DNA of 64,000 nt. Source: Psychrobacillus sp048572895 (GTDB lineage: Bacteria; Bacillota; Bacilli; Bacillales_A; Planococcaceae). Positions 49,245-58,120 of the stretch are shown one piece after another. Position 1 is the stretch's first letter. Every line of letters starts with the position of its first letter. The stretch is from NCBI RefSeq assembly GCF_048572895.1, contig NZ_CP183878.1, forward strand, positions 2,356,001 through 2,420,000. Direction: 5' to 3'. A model generated the notes under the pieces. That model did no database searches. It was not told the DNA's origin and saw nothing but the letters and a program-made list of their open reading frames with translations. Both the position numbers and the translations under genes were made by a program.

Positions 49245-51437
49245 TTAATTTATAATCCGTTGAACAGAATATATATCCGGCAATTGTTTTATTCGATCTG
49301 CTACCCTGTTTAAATGGGCAGTATTCGAAATTAAGATAGTTAAATGGATGATAGCAATATCATTTTCTGACTTACCGTTTACCGCGGCGATATTGGTTTT
49401 AGATTCATTTACTACCTGTAAAACTTCATTCAACAGGCCTGATCGATCAAATGCGGATACTTCTATGTCAACTTGATACTCTTTTTTCGTTTGAGTATCA
49501 GATTTTACCCATTCTACTTCAATGATTCGTGAATGTGTCTCATCGTTGTGTACATTTGGACAATCTGCGCGATGGACTGAAACTCCACGTCCTTTAGTTA
49601 TAAATCCAACTATATCATCACCTGGAACTGGACTACAGCAGCGCGATAAGCGGATGAGCATATTCTCAATTCCTTTAACGATCACGCCTGATTCAGTAGT
49701 TTTGTTGACCGTTGGCGTCTGCATTTCGGTTGTTATTTTCTCTAATGCCTCTTCCTGATCTCGAATCTTCCGCATTTTTTCTGCTAATCGATTCACCACT
49801 TGTTGCGCAGTAATCCCATTAAATCCTACAGCTGCATATAAGTCTTCTTCTCCAGTAAATGCATATTTATCACATACACGTTTTATATTTTCAGGAGTTA
49901 GTACTTCTTTCATATCAAAGTCTTGTGATTTAATTTCTTTTTCTACTTGCTCTTTCCCTTTGATAACATTCTCATCACGTAACTGTTTCTTAAAGAACTG
50001 TTTGATCTTATTTTTCGCTTGAGATGATTGAGCTATTTTAACCCAGTCTCTACTAGGACCGAATGATTGTTTGGAAGTCAGTACTTCAATGATATCGCCT
50101 GTTTTTAGTTTCGTATCAAGTGGAACCATTTTACCGTTAACCTTTGCACCAATTGTTTTATTTCCAACTTCTGAATGCACCCGGTAAGCAAAATCTATTG
50201 GAACAGAGCTAGCAGGAAGTTCTACAACGTCTCCTTTAGGTGTGAACACATATACCATATCAGAAAATAAATCAAACTTTAAAGATTCCATAAATTCTTC
50301 CGCATTTGAAGATTCGTGCTGATATTCTAAAATTTCTCTAAACCAAGTCAATTGAGAATCAATTGTTTTTTTATCGGCTTCTACTTTTTTACCCTCTTTA
50401 TATGCCCAGTGTGCAGCTACCCCGAATTCTGCAATATTATGCATTTCTTCCGTGCGGATTTGAACCTCTAAAGGATCTCCATTTGGCCCTATAACAGTTG
50501 TATGCAGCGATTGATATAAATTTTGTTTAGGCATAGCTATATAATCTTTGAAACGCCCAGGCATTGGTTTCCAAAGCGTATGTATAACTCCTAGGACAGC
50601 ATAACAATCTTTAATGCTATCTACAATGATCCGCATCGCCAGTAAATCATAAATTTCGTTAAATTGTTTGTTCTGGACGACCATTTTACGATAAATACTA
50701 TAAATATGCTTTGGTCGACCAGATATATCCGCTTCAACTTCCATTTCAACTAACTGTTTTCGTATATCTTCCATAACATTAGTTAAATAGGATTCACGTT
50801 CTGTACGTTTTTTCTTCATGAAATTAACAATTCGATAATATTGTTGAGGATTTAGGTATCGTAATGCAGTATCTTCTAACTCCCATTTGATTGCTGAAAT
50901 ACCAAGTCGATGAGCGAGTGGTGCGAATATTTCTAAGGTTTCATTGGAGATTCTGCGTTGCTTTTCTTCAGGCAGATGTTTCAAAGTACGCATATTATGT
51001 AAACGGTCCGCAAGCTTAATAAGGATAATACGTATATCCTGTGCCATTGCTATAAACATTTTTCGATGATTTTCAGCTTGCTGTTCTTCTTTAGACATGT
51101 ACTTAATCTTACCTAGTTTAGTAACGCCCTCTACTAACAGAGCCACTTCTTCATTAAATTGCTCTACTATATCTTCACGAGTATAATCTGTATCTTCAAC
51201 TACATCATGTAAAAAACCAGCAGCAACGGTTTCTGGATCCATTTGAAGATCAGCAAGAATACCAGCTACTTGAATAGGATGTAGAATATAAGGTTCACCC
51301 GAATTTCGGAATTGTTCTCTATGTGCATGCTCTGCTAGTGCATAAGCTTTCTTAACAAAGTTCACATGATCTTCATTCATATAAGTAAAGAGTGTTTCAA
51401 ACACATCTTCTGCCGTCTTCACTTGATCTTTAGCCAT
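49245..51437 (-). CDS. relA: Bifunctional (p)ppGpp synthetase/hydrolase Rel
   Basis: Rel makes and degrades the stringent alarmone (p)ppGpp on starved ribosomes. The 730-residue protein has the hydrolase HD domain (EPYILHPIQVAG, FLHDVVEDTD, KLADRLHNMRTL) with intact metal residues, so hydrolase activity is expected. The synthetase domain (GRPKHIYSIYRKM, YDLLAMRIIVDS, YQSLHTTVIGPNG), TGS (DVVELPASSVPIDFAY), the zinc-finger/CRHD region (RLSRCCSPVPGDDIVGFI) and ACT follow. The ATG at 51437 has AGGTGAG ahead. It lies between apt and dtd, linking purine salvage with alarmone control. Confidence 0.97.
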   Translation of the reverse strand: MAKDQVKTAEDVFETLFTYMNEDHVNFVKKAYALAEHAHREQFRNSGEPYILHPIQVAGILADLQMDPETVAAGFLHDVVEDTDYTREDIVEQFNEEVALLVEGVTKLGKIKYMSKEEQQAENHRKMFIAMAQDIRIILIKLADRLHNMRTLKHLPEEKQRRISNETLEIFAPLAHRLGISAIKWELEDTALRYLNPQQYYRIVNFMKKKRTERESYLTNVMEDIRKQLVEMEVEADISGRPKHIYSIYRKMVVQNKQFNEIYDLLAMRIIVDSIKDCYAVLGVIHTLWKPMPGRFKDYIAMPKQNLYQSLHTTVIGPNGDPLEVQIRTEEMHNIAEFGVAAHWAYKEGKKVEADKKTIDSQLTWFREILEYQHESSNAEEFMESLKFDLFSDMVYVFTPKGDVVELPASSVPIDFAYRVHSEVGNKTIGAKVNGKMVPLDTKLKTGDIIEVLTSKQSFGPSRDWVKIAQSSQAKNKIKQFFKKQLRDENVIKGKEQVEKEIKSQDFDMKEVLTPENIKRVCDKYAFTGEEDLYAAVGFNGITAQQVVNRLAEKMRKIRDQEEALEKITTEMQTPTVNKTTESGVIVKGIENMLIRLSRCCSPVPGDDIVGFITKGRGVSVHRADCPNVHNDETHSRIIEVEWVKSDTQTKKEYQVDIEVSAFDRSGLLNEVLQVVNESKTNIAAVNGKSENDIAIIHLTILISNTAHLNRVADRIKQLPDIYSVQRIIN

Positions 51438-51494
51438 GCCAACTCACCTGATTTCGTTTTATATTTCTAAAATAGTATATAAACTATATTGTAT

Positions 51495-51527
51495 AAAAAA
51501 AAAGAGGGACTTGTAAAGTCCACCCTA
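51495..51527 (-). terminator. Terminator of apt
   Basis: AGGGTGGACTT and AAGTCCCTCT pair on the minus strand around TAC, followed by nine T. It separates recJ-apt from rel. Confidence 0.8.
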
Positions 51528-51566
51528 AATAAGCTTGCTAACAGCAAACATTGACCCATACATTGA

Positions 51567-52079
51567 TTAATATTGCATCAATGTACAAATATCATAGTTT
51601 TCTAATTTGTTGCGGCCTTCTAAGTATGTAAGCTCTATTAAAAATGCACAACCTACCACTACTCCACCTAATTCTTCTACTAAGCGAATTGTAGCATCTA
51701 TTGTACCACCTGTCGCCAATAAATCATCAACGATTAACACTCGTTGCCCTGGTTTAACTGCGTCTTTATGCATTGTTAATACATCTTTACCATACTCTAA
51801 ACCATACTCCGCACGAATGACCTCACGAGGAAGTTTACCCTCCTTACGAACCGGTGCAAAACCAACACCAAGCGCATAAGCAACTGGACATCCTGTAATA
51901 AACCCACGAGCTTCAGGTCCTACAATTACTTCAGCGTCAACTTTTTTTGCATACTCTACAATTTGGTCAGTTGCGTATTTATATGCCTCTCCATTATCCA
52001 TAATGGATGTAATATCTTTAAAACTGATGCCTGGTTTTGGCCAATCTTCTACTGTTGTTACATATTGCTTTAAATCCAT
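51567..52079 (-). CDS. apt: Adenine phosphoribosyltransferase
   Basis: Apt salvages adenine to AMP with PRPP. The 170-residue protein, equal to the B. subtilis length, begins MDLKQYVTTVEDWPKPGISF and has GPEARGFITGCPVAYALG and the PRPP-binding motif VLIVDDLLATGGTIDA. GAGGAGGAGC stands before the ATG at 52079, inside the 3' end of recJ (10-bp overlap), so the two are coupled. Confidence 0.97.
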   Translation of the reverse strand: MDLKQYVTTVEDWPKPGISFKDITSIMDNGEAYKYATDQIVEYAKKVDAEVIVGPEARGFITGCPVAYALGVGFAPVRKEGKLPREVIRAEYGLEYGKDVLTMHKDAVKPGQRVLIVDDLLATGGTIDATIRLVEELGGVVVGCAFLIELTYLEGRNKLENYDICTLMQY

Positions 52080-54424
52080 ACTTGCTCCTCCTCAGGAACG
52101 GTTTGTGCTGCTCTTCGCTCTTCAAACCATTGTTTCAGCTCCACATACGGAGCGTATAATAATTTTTGTTCAAGTTCCATCTGTTTTTCACGATGTTTGT
52201 ATGCAGGCGCATCCGATAAATCCTTTTTTGCAGGACTTTCGTTGAGCACTAACATCCCATTGTCTATTCTAACAAAACTTAGTTCAAAAAACACCTTCGA
52301 CATAAAATTAAATGTGTTTTCACTCCAACCAGTATGCTTAGATAATTCGTGAATATGCTGTTTCAATGCAAATGTTTTTCTTTTTGCTAAGAAAGAGAAA
52401 TACCATTTAAATTGATCTCTCGTCGGTAATCCCTCGAAATAAGAGGATTCATTCGTATAAAAGTGTGCGTATATCCGTTTCCAAGAATGATATTGCATTA
52501 ATTTAATCAGAGATTGCTCATCTTCAGGTAAATCTAAGAGAACTACATATTGTGCATGAATGGACTGCTCCAGCAATTCACTCATCAAATAGAGTTTGTT
52601 GTCGATCGTAGAACTAAAATGATTAATCGTATCTTCATTAAATGCAACATACACTGTATCTTTTGCAGGAATAAGTGATTTCCAGCGATTTACTTGTCGG
52701 ATTCCTCTAATATCAAAAAGCTGCCATTCATCCGTTTTTACATCCTGTATCATTAATTGGGCTTTTTTACGTCCATTCCATTCATTGATCTGTAAATCAC
52801 CAATAAAAGATAACTTAGTTGTTGGAGCTATCTCGTCTGCTAGTTGCCCTTTTCCAAATCCGATTGCATCTAAAAGGACAGCCCCTTGTTTCAATTCCAT
52901 TTTCAAATGATTTTGGGCAGAGCCAATTTTACGAACGGTTGAAACTTCTACATTCTCAATGCAATAAACTGGTTTTGCAAAGTCCATTCCAAAGGGTGCT
53001 AGTTTTTTTAATGATTCTATGGATTCTGTAGATATTTCATCCATTTCCAATGGTACGTCAATTGATACAATAGGTATTAATTGATCTTCTGACAAACTAT
53101 TTTTCGCTTGCTCGTTTAATCTTTCACGGAGCTCATCTACATTATCTAATGACAATGTCATACCTGCGGCCATAGGATGTCCACCAAAATGAGGGACAAT
53201 ATCTTGGTTCTTGGCAAGCTCTTTATACATATGGAATCCTTCAATACTACGAGCGGATCCTTTAGCAATACTTTTTTCTTCATCAAATCCTAATACAATA
53301 GCAGGTCTATAATATTTTTCAACTAGTTTGGAAGCAACAATTCCCAGCACTCCTGGATTCCATCCTACTTTCCCTACTACAATGACACTTGGTCCCTCCA
53401 AAGGCGGATATTGTTCCAATTGTTGCATTGCCTCATCCGTAATTTGCTTTACGATTGCTTGGCGTTCTTTATTTTTTTCATTGAGCATATTAGCCAGTGC
53501 AAGAGCGTTGTTAGGATTTTCCGTTAAAAACAAGTCAACACCAGGTGCAGCTTCTCCTAGTCTTCCTACCGCATTAATCCGCGGTCCGAACATAAATCCA
53601 ACGGTCTCTTCATCAATTGAACGAAGCTCTACCCCACTCACATTTGCTAATGCTTCAATCGCTACAGAATCTGTATGTTGCATTTGTTTTAACCCTTGTT
53701 GGACTAAATAACGATTCTCTCCTGACAATGAAACAAGATCCGCTATTGTACCGATTGCAACGAGATAAAAGAACTCCTTTGGAATTTCTCCAAGTAATGC
53801 ATGAGCTACTTTAAAAGCAACACCTACTCCTGCTAGGTATGGAAAAGGATATTTTGTATCTCCTAAGCCTGGGTGAATAATAATATCTGCCTTTGGTAAA
53901 CTATCGCCAGGTTCATGGTGGTCTGTAACAATGACGTCCATTCCTAACTCCTTAGCAAACTCAATAGGTTTTAGACCCGAAATACCATTATCAACTGTAA
54001 TAATTAGTTTCACGCCTTCATCACTGGCTTCTTGAAACAAACGTTCACTTGGCCCATAACCATCAATAAATCTATTTGGAATCTTATAGATGGCATCTGC
54101 ACCAAGTGAATCTAGTGTTTTCATCATTATAGTAGTGCTTGTAATTCCGTCCGCATCATAATCTCCGTAAACCATAATACGTTCTCCTGCATCAACCGCT
54201 TGATGTACACGAGCAACTAACGCTTCCATGCCTGGAAGTAAGAAAGGGTTATGTAGTTGTTCAGCCGTTACATGTAAAAATGATTTCGCATCTTCTACCT
54301 GCTCAAATCCTCTAGATGCCAATACTTTTGCACAAATTCTCGGAATTGATAGCTCTTTTTCTAACATTTCTACTACTTGTATATTAGGCCTTGAAACTAG
54401 CCATTTTTTTTGAGATTGAATCAT
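52070..54424 (-). CDS. recJ: Single-stranded-DNA exonuclease RecJ
   Basis: RecJ is a 5'-3' exonuclease acting in recombination and mismatch repair. The DHH phosphoesterase motifs are present: MVYGDYDADGITSTTIMM (about residue 75), VDNGISG, VTDHHEPGDSLPKADIIIHP, FGPRINAVGRLGEA, then the DHHA1 domain HFGGHPMAAGMTL; the C-terminal 200 residues are the Bacillales-specific extension. The ATG at 54424 lies 10 nt after AAGGA and gives 784 residues; the GTG at 54433 is too close to that site. Repeat A copy 7 lies upstream. Confidence 0.95.
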   Translation of the reverse strand: MIQSQKKWLVSRPNIQVVEMLEKELSIPRICAKVLASRGFEQVEDAKSFLHVTAEQLHNPFLLPGMEALVARVHQAVDAGERIMVYGDYDADGITSTTIMMKTLDSLGADAIYKIPNRFIDGYGPSERLFQEASDEGVKLIITVDNGISGLKPIEFAKELGMDVIVTDHHEPGDSLPKADIIIHPGLGDTKYPFPYLAGVGVAFKVAHALLGEIPKEFFYLVAIGTIADLVSLSGENRYLVQQGLKQMQHTDSVAIEALANVSGVELRSIDEETVGFMFGPRINAVGRLGEAAPGVDLFLTENPNNALALANMLNEKNKERQAIVKQITDEAMQQLEQYPPLEGPSVIVVGKVGWNPGVLGIVASKLVEKYYRPAIVLGFDEEKSIAKGSARSIEGFHMYKELAKNQDIVPHFGGHPMAAGMTLSLDNVDELRERLNEQAKNSLSEDQLIPIVSIDVPLEMDEISTESIESLKKLAPFGMDFAKPVYCIENVEVSTVRKIGSAQNHLKMELKQGAVLLDAIGFGKGQLADEIAPTTKLSFIGDLQINEWNGRKKAQLMIQDVKTDEWQLFDIRGIRQVNRWKSLIPAKDTVYVAFNEDTINHFSSTIDNKLYLMSELLEQSIHAQYVVLLDLPEDEQSLIKLMQYHSWKRIYAHFYTNESSYFEGLPTRDQFKWYFSFLAKRKTFALKQHIHELSKHTGWSENTFNFMSKVFFELSFVRIDNGMLVLNESPAKKDLSDAPAYKHREKQMELEQKLLYAPYVELKQWFEERRAAQTVPEEEQVWI

Positions 54425-54527
54425 TTTCTTCACTTCCTTGTAATCTATTATACCTTAACATAAGTTGAAACGTTGTGAAAAAGGCATATCTTAGCAATAA
54501 TACACACTCTAAAGAAAAACCGACCAA

Positions 54528-54800
54528 AAAGAAGCCCGGTCCTTATATTTCGAAACCTGTTTTTAACGTTTTCGAAGGGTTTTGGACAGACTTATTGCTT
54601 TAGTATTACCGGTTTTTTTAGGGAAATGCTAGTCGTGACTGTCGTCACGACTAGCATTTCTTTTTTCGATAATTTTATGGCGTTTGCCTGTCCGTAGCCC
54701 TCCTACAACTATTAGAAACAGGTTAGTACATTTTTTGATAACTAGAGAAAAGCAGAGAAAATCTATTTTCTTATACTTAGAATAAGCGCCAGAAGATACA
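54528..54800 (+). repeat. Repeat A, copy 7, with tail
   Basis: The palindrome is at 54552-54724: GAAACCTGTTTTTAACG...GGTTTTGGACAGAC and GCCTGTCCGTAGCCC...TAGAAACAGGTT, with inner stem AATGCTAGTCGTGAC/GTCACGACTAGCATT (54625-54658) and CTTTTTTCGATAAT. The tail GATAACTAGAGAAAAGC follows, then a separate hairpin GCGCCAGAA/TTTCTGGCGC (54786-54811). It lies in the gap between recJ and lapA, which otherwise holds nothing. Confidence 0.85.
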
Positions 54801-54884
54801 ATTTCTGGCGCTCCACTGCTTCTTTATCAATTCTTTAAAAACCAAGAACCTAGTGTTCACAGGACATTTTTATATGCTTATTCC

Positions 54885-54918
54885 GAAAAAAACCTTCTGA
54901 CAATGTCAAAAGGTTTTG
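54885..54918 (-). terminator. Terminator of lapA
   Basis: AAAACCTTTTGACA and TGTCAGAAGGTTTTT pair around a short loop, with T-runs on both strands, right after the lapA stop. Confidence 0.88.
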
Positions 54919-54921
54919 TCT

Positions 54922-55272
54922 TTAAATAGTTGAATTCTCATCTTTTATAGTTACTGGCTCTTCAAAAAATTCTACTGTTTTTTCTTTATAAGCAACTACC
55001 TCGTTCTGTAATACACCAATTGTAGCCTCTTTCTTTTCCAGCTCTTTCTCCAAGTGCTTAACTTTCCTTGATAAGACAAACGACCGATAAATTGCAACAG
55101 ACCCACTTAGTAGCACTCCTAATAGAGCCGAACCTAAGATAACGAGAATAAGTGGCCATTGTGCGGTTCCAAACACATAGTTGACTGGAACAGTATCTAC
55201 ATTGTAAATAGCAAACAAAGCGATAATAATAGCGAATAGCAAACCAAATAATAATGACCATTGCAGTTTCAT
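54922..55272 (-). CDS. LapA family membrane protein (YrvD, DUF1049)
   Basis: This is a 116-residue protein with two membrane segments (about residues 5-24, LLFGLLFAIIIALFAIYN, and 37-58, WPLILVILGSALLGVLLSG) followed by a charged coiled-coil tail (VKHLEKELEKKEATIGVLQN). The arrangement is that of LapA/YrvD proteins; B. subtilis yrvD sits between recJ and secDF. Its function is poorly known; E. coli LapA acts with LapB in envelope control, which may not apply here. GAGGTGCC precedes the ATG at 55272. Confidence 0.87.
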   Translation of the reverse strand: MKLQWSLLFGLLFAIIIALFAIYNVDTVPVNYVFGTAQWPLILVILGSALLGVLLSGSVAIYRSFVLSRKVKHLEKELEKKEATIGVLQNEVVAYKEKTVEFFEEPVTIKDENSTI

Positions 55273-55302
55273 GTTGGCACCTCTTTTCTTCTAAATGTAA
55301 CA

Positions 55303-55345
55303 CAAAAAAATAGAACAGGGTATACGTTGTTATACCCTGCTCCAT
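55303..55345 (-). terminator. Terminator of secDF
   Basis: GAGCAGGGTATAAC and GTATACCCTGTTC pair on the minus strand, followed by TATTTTTTTG. It lies 15 bp after the secDF stop. Confidence 0.88.
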
Positions 55346-55359
55346 ATTCTTCTTAAACA

Positions 55360-57636
55360 TTAAACGACAGGCTCATCAGAACCCCATTTTTTCTCTTCTT
55401 TTTTCACATCAAGCCCGCCAGTCTTACGCAATTCTTTCACTTTTAAATCAAACCACAATTGAGCTGCGACTAAAATAGAAGAATACGTACCTGCGATTAA
55501 ACCTATTAACAAAGCGATATTGAAGTTGCGAATACCTTCTGCTCCGAAAATTAGAAGGGCAACAACTACAAGGATTACTGTTAATACGGTATTAACGGAA
55601 CGACCAAGAGTCTGTCTTAACGATTTATTGACGATAGTAGCAAGTTCTTCTTCTGTAGTAATTTTTTTGCTGCGATGTAAATTTTCACGTATACGGTCAA
55701 ACGTCACAATTGTATCGTTTATGGAATAACCGACAATTGTTAAGACCGCTGCAATGAATGTTATATCCACTTCTAAGCGTAAAATACTAAAGATAGAGAC
55801 CATTAAGAATGCATCATGCAATAACGAAACAATCGAAGCAAGACCCATTCTCCATTCAAAACGAAATGCAACATAAATGACGATACCTAGAGCAGCAAAC
55901 AAAAGAGCATAAATTGCATTTTTAGCAAGCTCTCGTCCAACTGTTGGAGATACACTACTTACAGTTGGGTCAATACCAAACTCTTTCGTCATTTCCGTTT
56001 TGAATAGCTTCACTTCATCCTGTGAAAAGTCCTCTTTGTAACGAATTACCGCGTTCTGATTATTATCTCCTGAAAGCACGATATCCTCAGAAGTCATATT
56101 TATTTTATCTAGCTTTTCTGCGATAAATTCTTTTGTCAAGGAGTTCGTCGATTGAATTTCCACTCGAGTTCCTTGAGAGAAATCAATTCCAAGATTCAAT
56201 TTAAATATACTTAAAATGATAATCCCTGCAACTGTTAAGACAATAGAGGCAGTATAGAATATTTTACGATTATGCACAAAATCCAAACGATCAAATTTAG
56301 TAGTCAGGTCAAGTGTATCCACATTTTCTTCAGGAGCATGAATACGTTTTTTCGAAATTCCTAACCAGCCTGGTTTGTTATCTAAATATCCACTGTGTAC
56401 GAGTAGACCTAACAAAATTCTAGAAGCCCAAACCGCTGTAATGAACACCACTAAAATACTAATAATAAGTAATGTAGCGAATCCTTTAACAGAACTTGTC
56501 CCAAAGTAGAACAATACTACTGCAGCTAAAAGTGTCGTTATATTCGCATCTAAAATCGCAGTAAATGCCTCTTTCGCTCCGGTATCAAAAGCTTTTTTAA
56601 CCGATTTACCGACTCGTAATTCTTCCCTGATTCGTTCATATGTCAGGATATTGGCGTCTACTGCCATACCTACCCCAAGGACAATTGCCGCTATACCTGG
56701 TAATGTTAGAACTCCATTAATCCAATCAAAGATAATGAGAATCAAGAACATATAAACAATTAACGAAATAATCGCTACTAAACCTGGTAGTCTATAATAT
56801 AAAAGCATAAAAACAAAGATTGCAGAGATACCTATAATCCCAGCTAATATTGTGCTACTTAATGCTTGTGATCCAAACTGGGCACCAACAGATGTTGAGT
56901 AAATTTCGTCAAGATGAACTGGTAATGCCCCGGCGTTTAAAATCCCCGACAAGCTTTTTGTCTCATCTACAGTGAAAGAACCCGAAATTTCTACACTATT
57001 AGAACTGATTTGTTGAGATACTCTTGGTGCAGAAGTGAATTTAGGTTTCGGTTTTACCACTTCAGCAGCGTAGGAATCTACACCTTCTTCGAAATCTAAC
57101 CAAATAACTAATACATTATCTGGAGCTGGTTTAGCTGCAATTTCTGAAGTAACTTCTGCGAATTTGTTTGCATCCTTCAATTGTAGCGTAACAATTGGTT
57201 GCCCTTGTTGATTAAAAGCATCCTTTGCTCCACCTTGTTTTAAATCATTTCCATCCAGCATAATATTATCATCCGTATCACGGAATGTTAAATTTGCTTG
57301 GGTAGAAAGAAGTTCTCTCGCAGAGTTTTGATCTTCTACTCCAGCGAGTTGGACACGAATACGGTTACCGCTTTCGATTTGAATACTTGGTTCATTTACT
57401 CCCAATGCATCAATACGATTCGTAAGTGCGGCCGCTGTGTCTTTCACTATGTCTTCCGTAATTTTCTGATCTTCTTTTCCTTTTAAAGGCTCTACTTGAT
57501 AAAGTACTTCGAATCCACCTTGTAAGTCCAAACCAAGTTTTATATTATTTAATACTCCACCAACTGTAGGACTGATTGTCCCTGCAAAAATAACGAGTAG
57601 CAATAAAAACGCTACTATACGTCCTCTAGTTTTCAT
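55360..57636 (-). CDS. secDF: SecDF, fused protein-export RND subunit
   Basis: SecDF uses the proton gradient to pull secreted proteins through SecYEG. The 758-residue protein is the natural SecD-SecF fusion of Bacillus: SecD half (LGLDLQGGFEVLYQV, the large P1 domain, then GIAAIVLGVGMAVDANILTYERI) and SecF half (LGIDFSQGTRVEIQ, VGYSINDTIVTFDRIRENL). About 12 membrane segments are seen. The conserved Asp residues in AVDANI and INDTIV regions for proton flow are kept. GAGGAGG precedes the ATG at 57636. ComN and lapA flank it. Confidence 0.97.
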   Translation of the reverse strand: MKTRGRIVAFLLLLVIFAGTISPTVGGVLNNIKLGLDLQGGFEVLYQVEPLKGKEDQKITEDIVKDTAAALTNRIDALGVNEPSIQIESGNRIRVQLAGVEDQNSARELLSTQANLTFRDTDDNIMLDGNDLKQGGAKDAFNQQGQPIVTLQLKDANKFAEVTSEIAAKPAPDNVLVIWLDFEEGVDSYAAEVVKPKPKFTSAPRVSQQISSNSVEISGSFTVDETKSLSGILNAGALPVHLDEIYSTSVGAQFGSQALSSTILAGIIGISAIFVFMLLYYRLPGLVAIISLIVYMFLILIIFDWINGVLTLPGIAAIVLGVGMAVDANILTYERIREELRVGKSVKKAFDTGAKEAFTAILDANITTLLAAVVLFYFGTSSVKGFATLLIISILVVFITAVWASRILLGLLVHSGYLDNKPGWLGISKKRIHAPEENVDTLDLTTKFDRLDFVHNRKIFYTASIVLTVAGIIILSIFKLNLGIDFSQGTRVEIQSTNSLTKEFIAEKLDKINMTSEDIVLSGDNNQNAVIRYKEDFSQDEVKLFKTEMTKEFGIDPTVSSVSPTVGRELAKNAIYALLFAALGIVIYVAFRFEWRMGLASIVSLLHDAFLMVSIFSILRLEVDITFIAAVLTIVGYSINDTIVTFDRIRENLHRSKKITTEEELATIVNKSLRQTLGRSVNTVLTVILVVVALLIFGAEGIRNFNIALLIGLIAGTYSSILVAAQLWFDLKVKELRKTGGLDVKKEEKKWGSDEPVV

Positions 57637-57713
57637 ATGTAGATTTCCTCCTCAAAAAAAAGCAACAAGTTTATTATGAAACACGTTGCGCTTACTGTCA
57701 AATAACCATCCAC

Positions 57714-58028
57714 TTATTTTTCTTCGAAACCTGGGTTCAATAACAATTGCAACTCTTCTTGATTGATCTCAGAAAACCAATTAGATGTTCTTTGATTTTC
57801 AATTTGTTCAAAAGTCATAAACTCTGCGGGAGAAATGGTTAGTATATCATTTATGATTTGATATAAAGGCAAGGAAGTAATATCTTTTTTTCTCCATTTT
57901 TTGTTCACACAAAACTTCCAAATGTCTTTTTCCGTAACCGTATCGTATTGATAAACGACAAACTCATTTTTCTTACTTTCTATAGCTGGTAGTACGTGCG
58001 TAAAAATATCATCATAATTATTTTCCAT
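57714..58028 (-). CDS. comN: ComN, post-transcriptional competence regulator
   Basis: ComN (YrzD) is a small cytosolic protein that in B. subtilis promotes accumulation and polar/septal localisation of comE mRNA and is recruited through DivIVA. The 104-residue protein contains KDIWKFCVNKKWRKKDITSL and PLYQIINDILTISPAEFM, the regulator-domain core, and ends in an acidic tail. GAGGTGCG precedes the ATG at 58028. Its target operon comEA-comEC is in this same window, some 47 kb to the left. Position between secDF and spoVB matches B. subtilis. Confidence 0.87.
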   Translation of the reverse strand: MENNYDDIFTHVLPAIESKKNEFVVYQYDTVTEKDIWKFCVNKKWRKKDITSLPLYQIINDILTISPAEFMTFEQIENQRTSNWFSEINQEELQLLLNPGFEEK

Positions 58029-58120
58029 AATATCGCACCTCTTTTAAAGAATAATGTACTAAGCAATATGCATATTGTTATTGTATACGAAGTTCCTGTA
58101 TTTGAGAAGGAAGTGTTTAA

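Noticed and set aside
55058..55360. 100-codon minus-strand ORF between secDF and lapA
   Set aside because: It overlaps lapA and the secDF terminator in another frame, with cysteine-rich, family-less composition.
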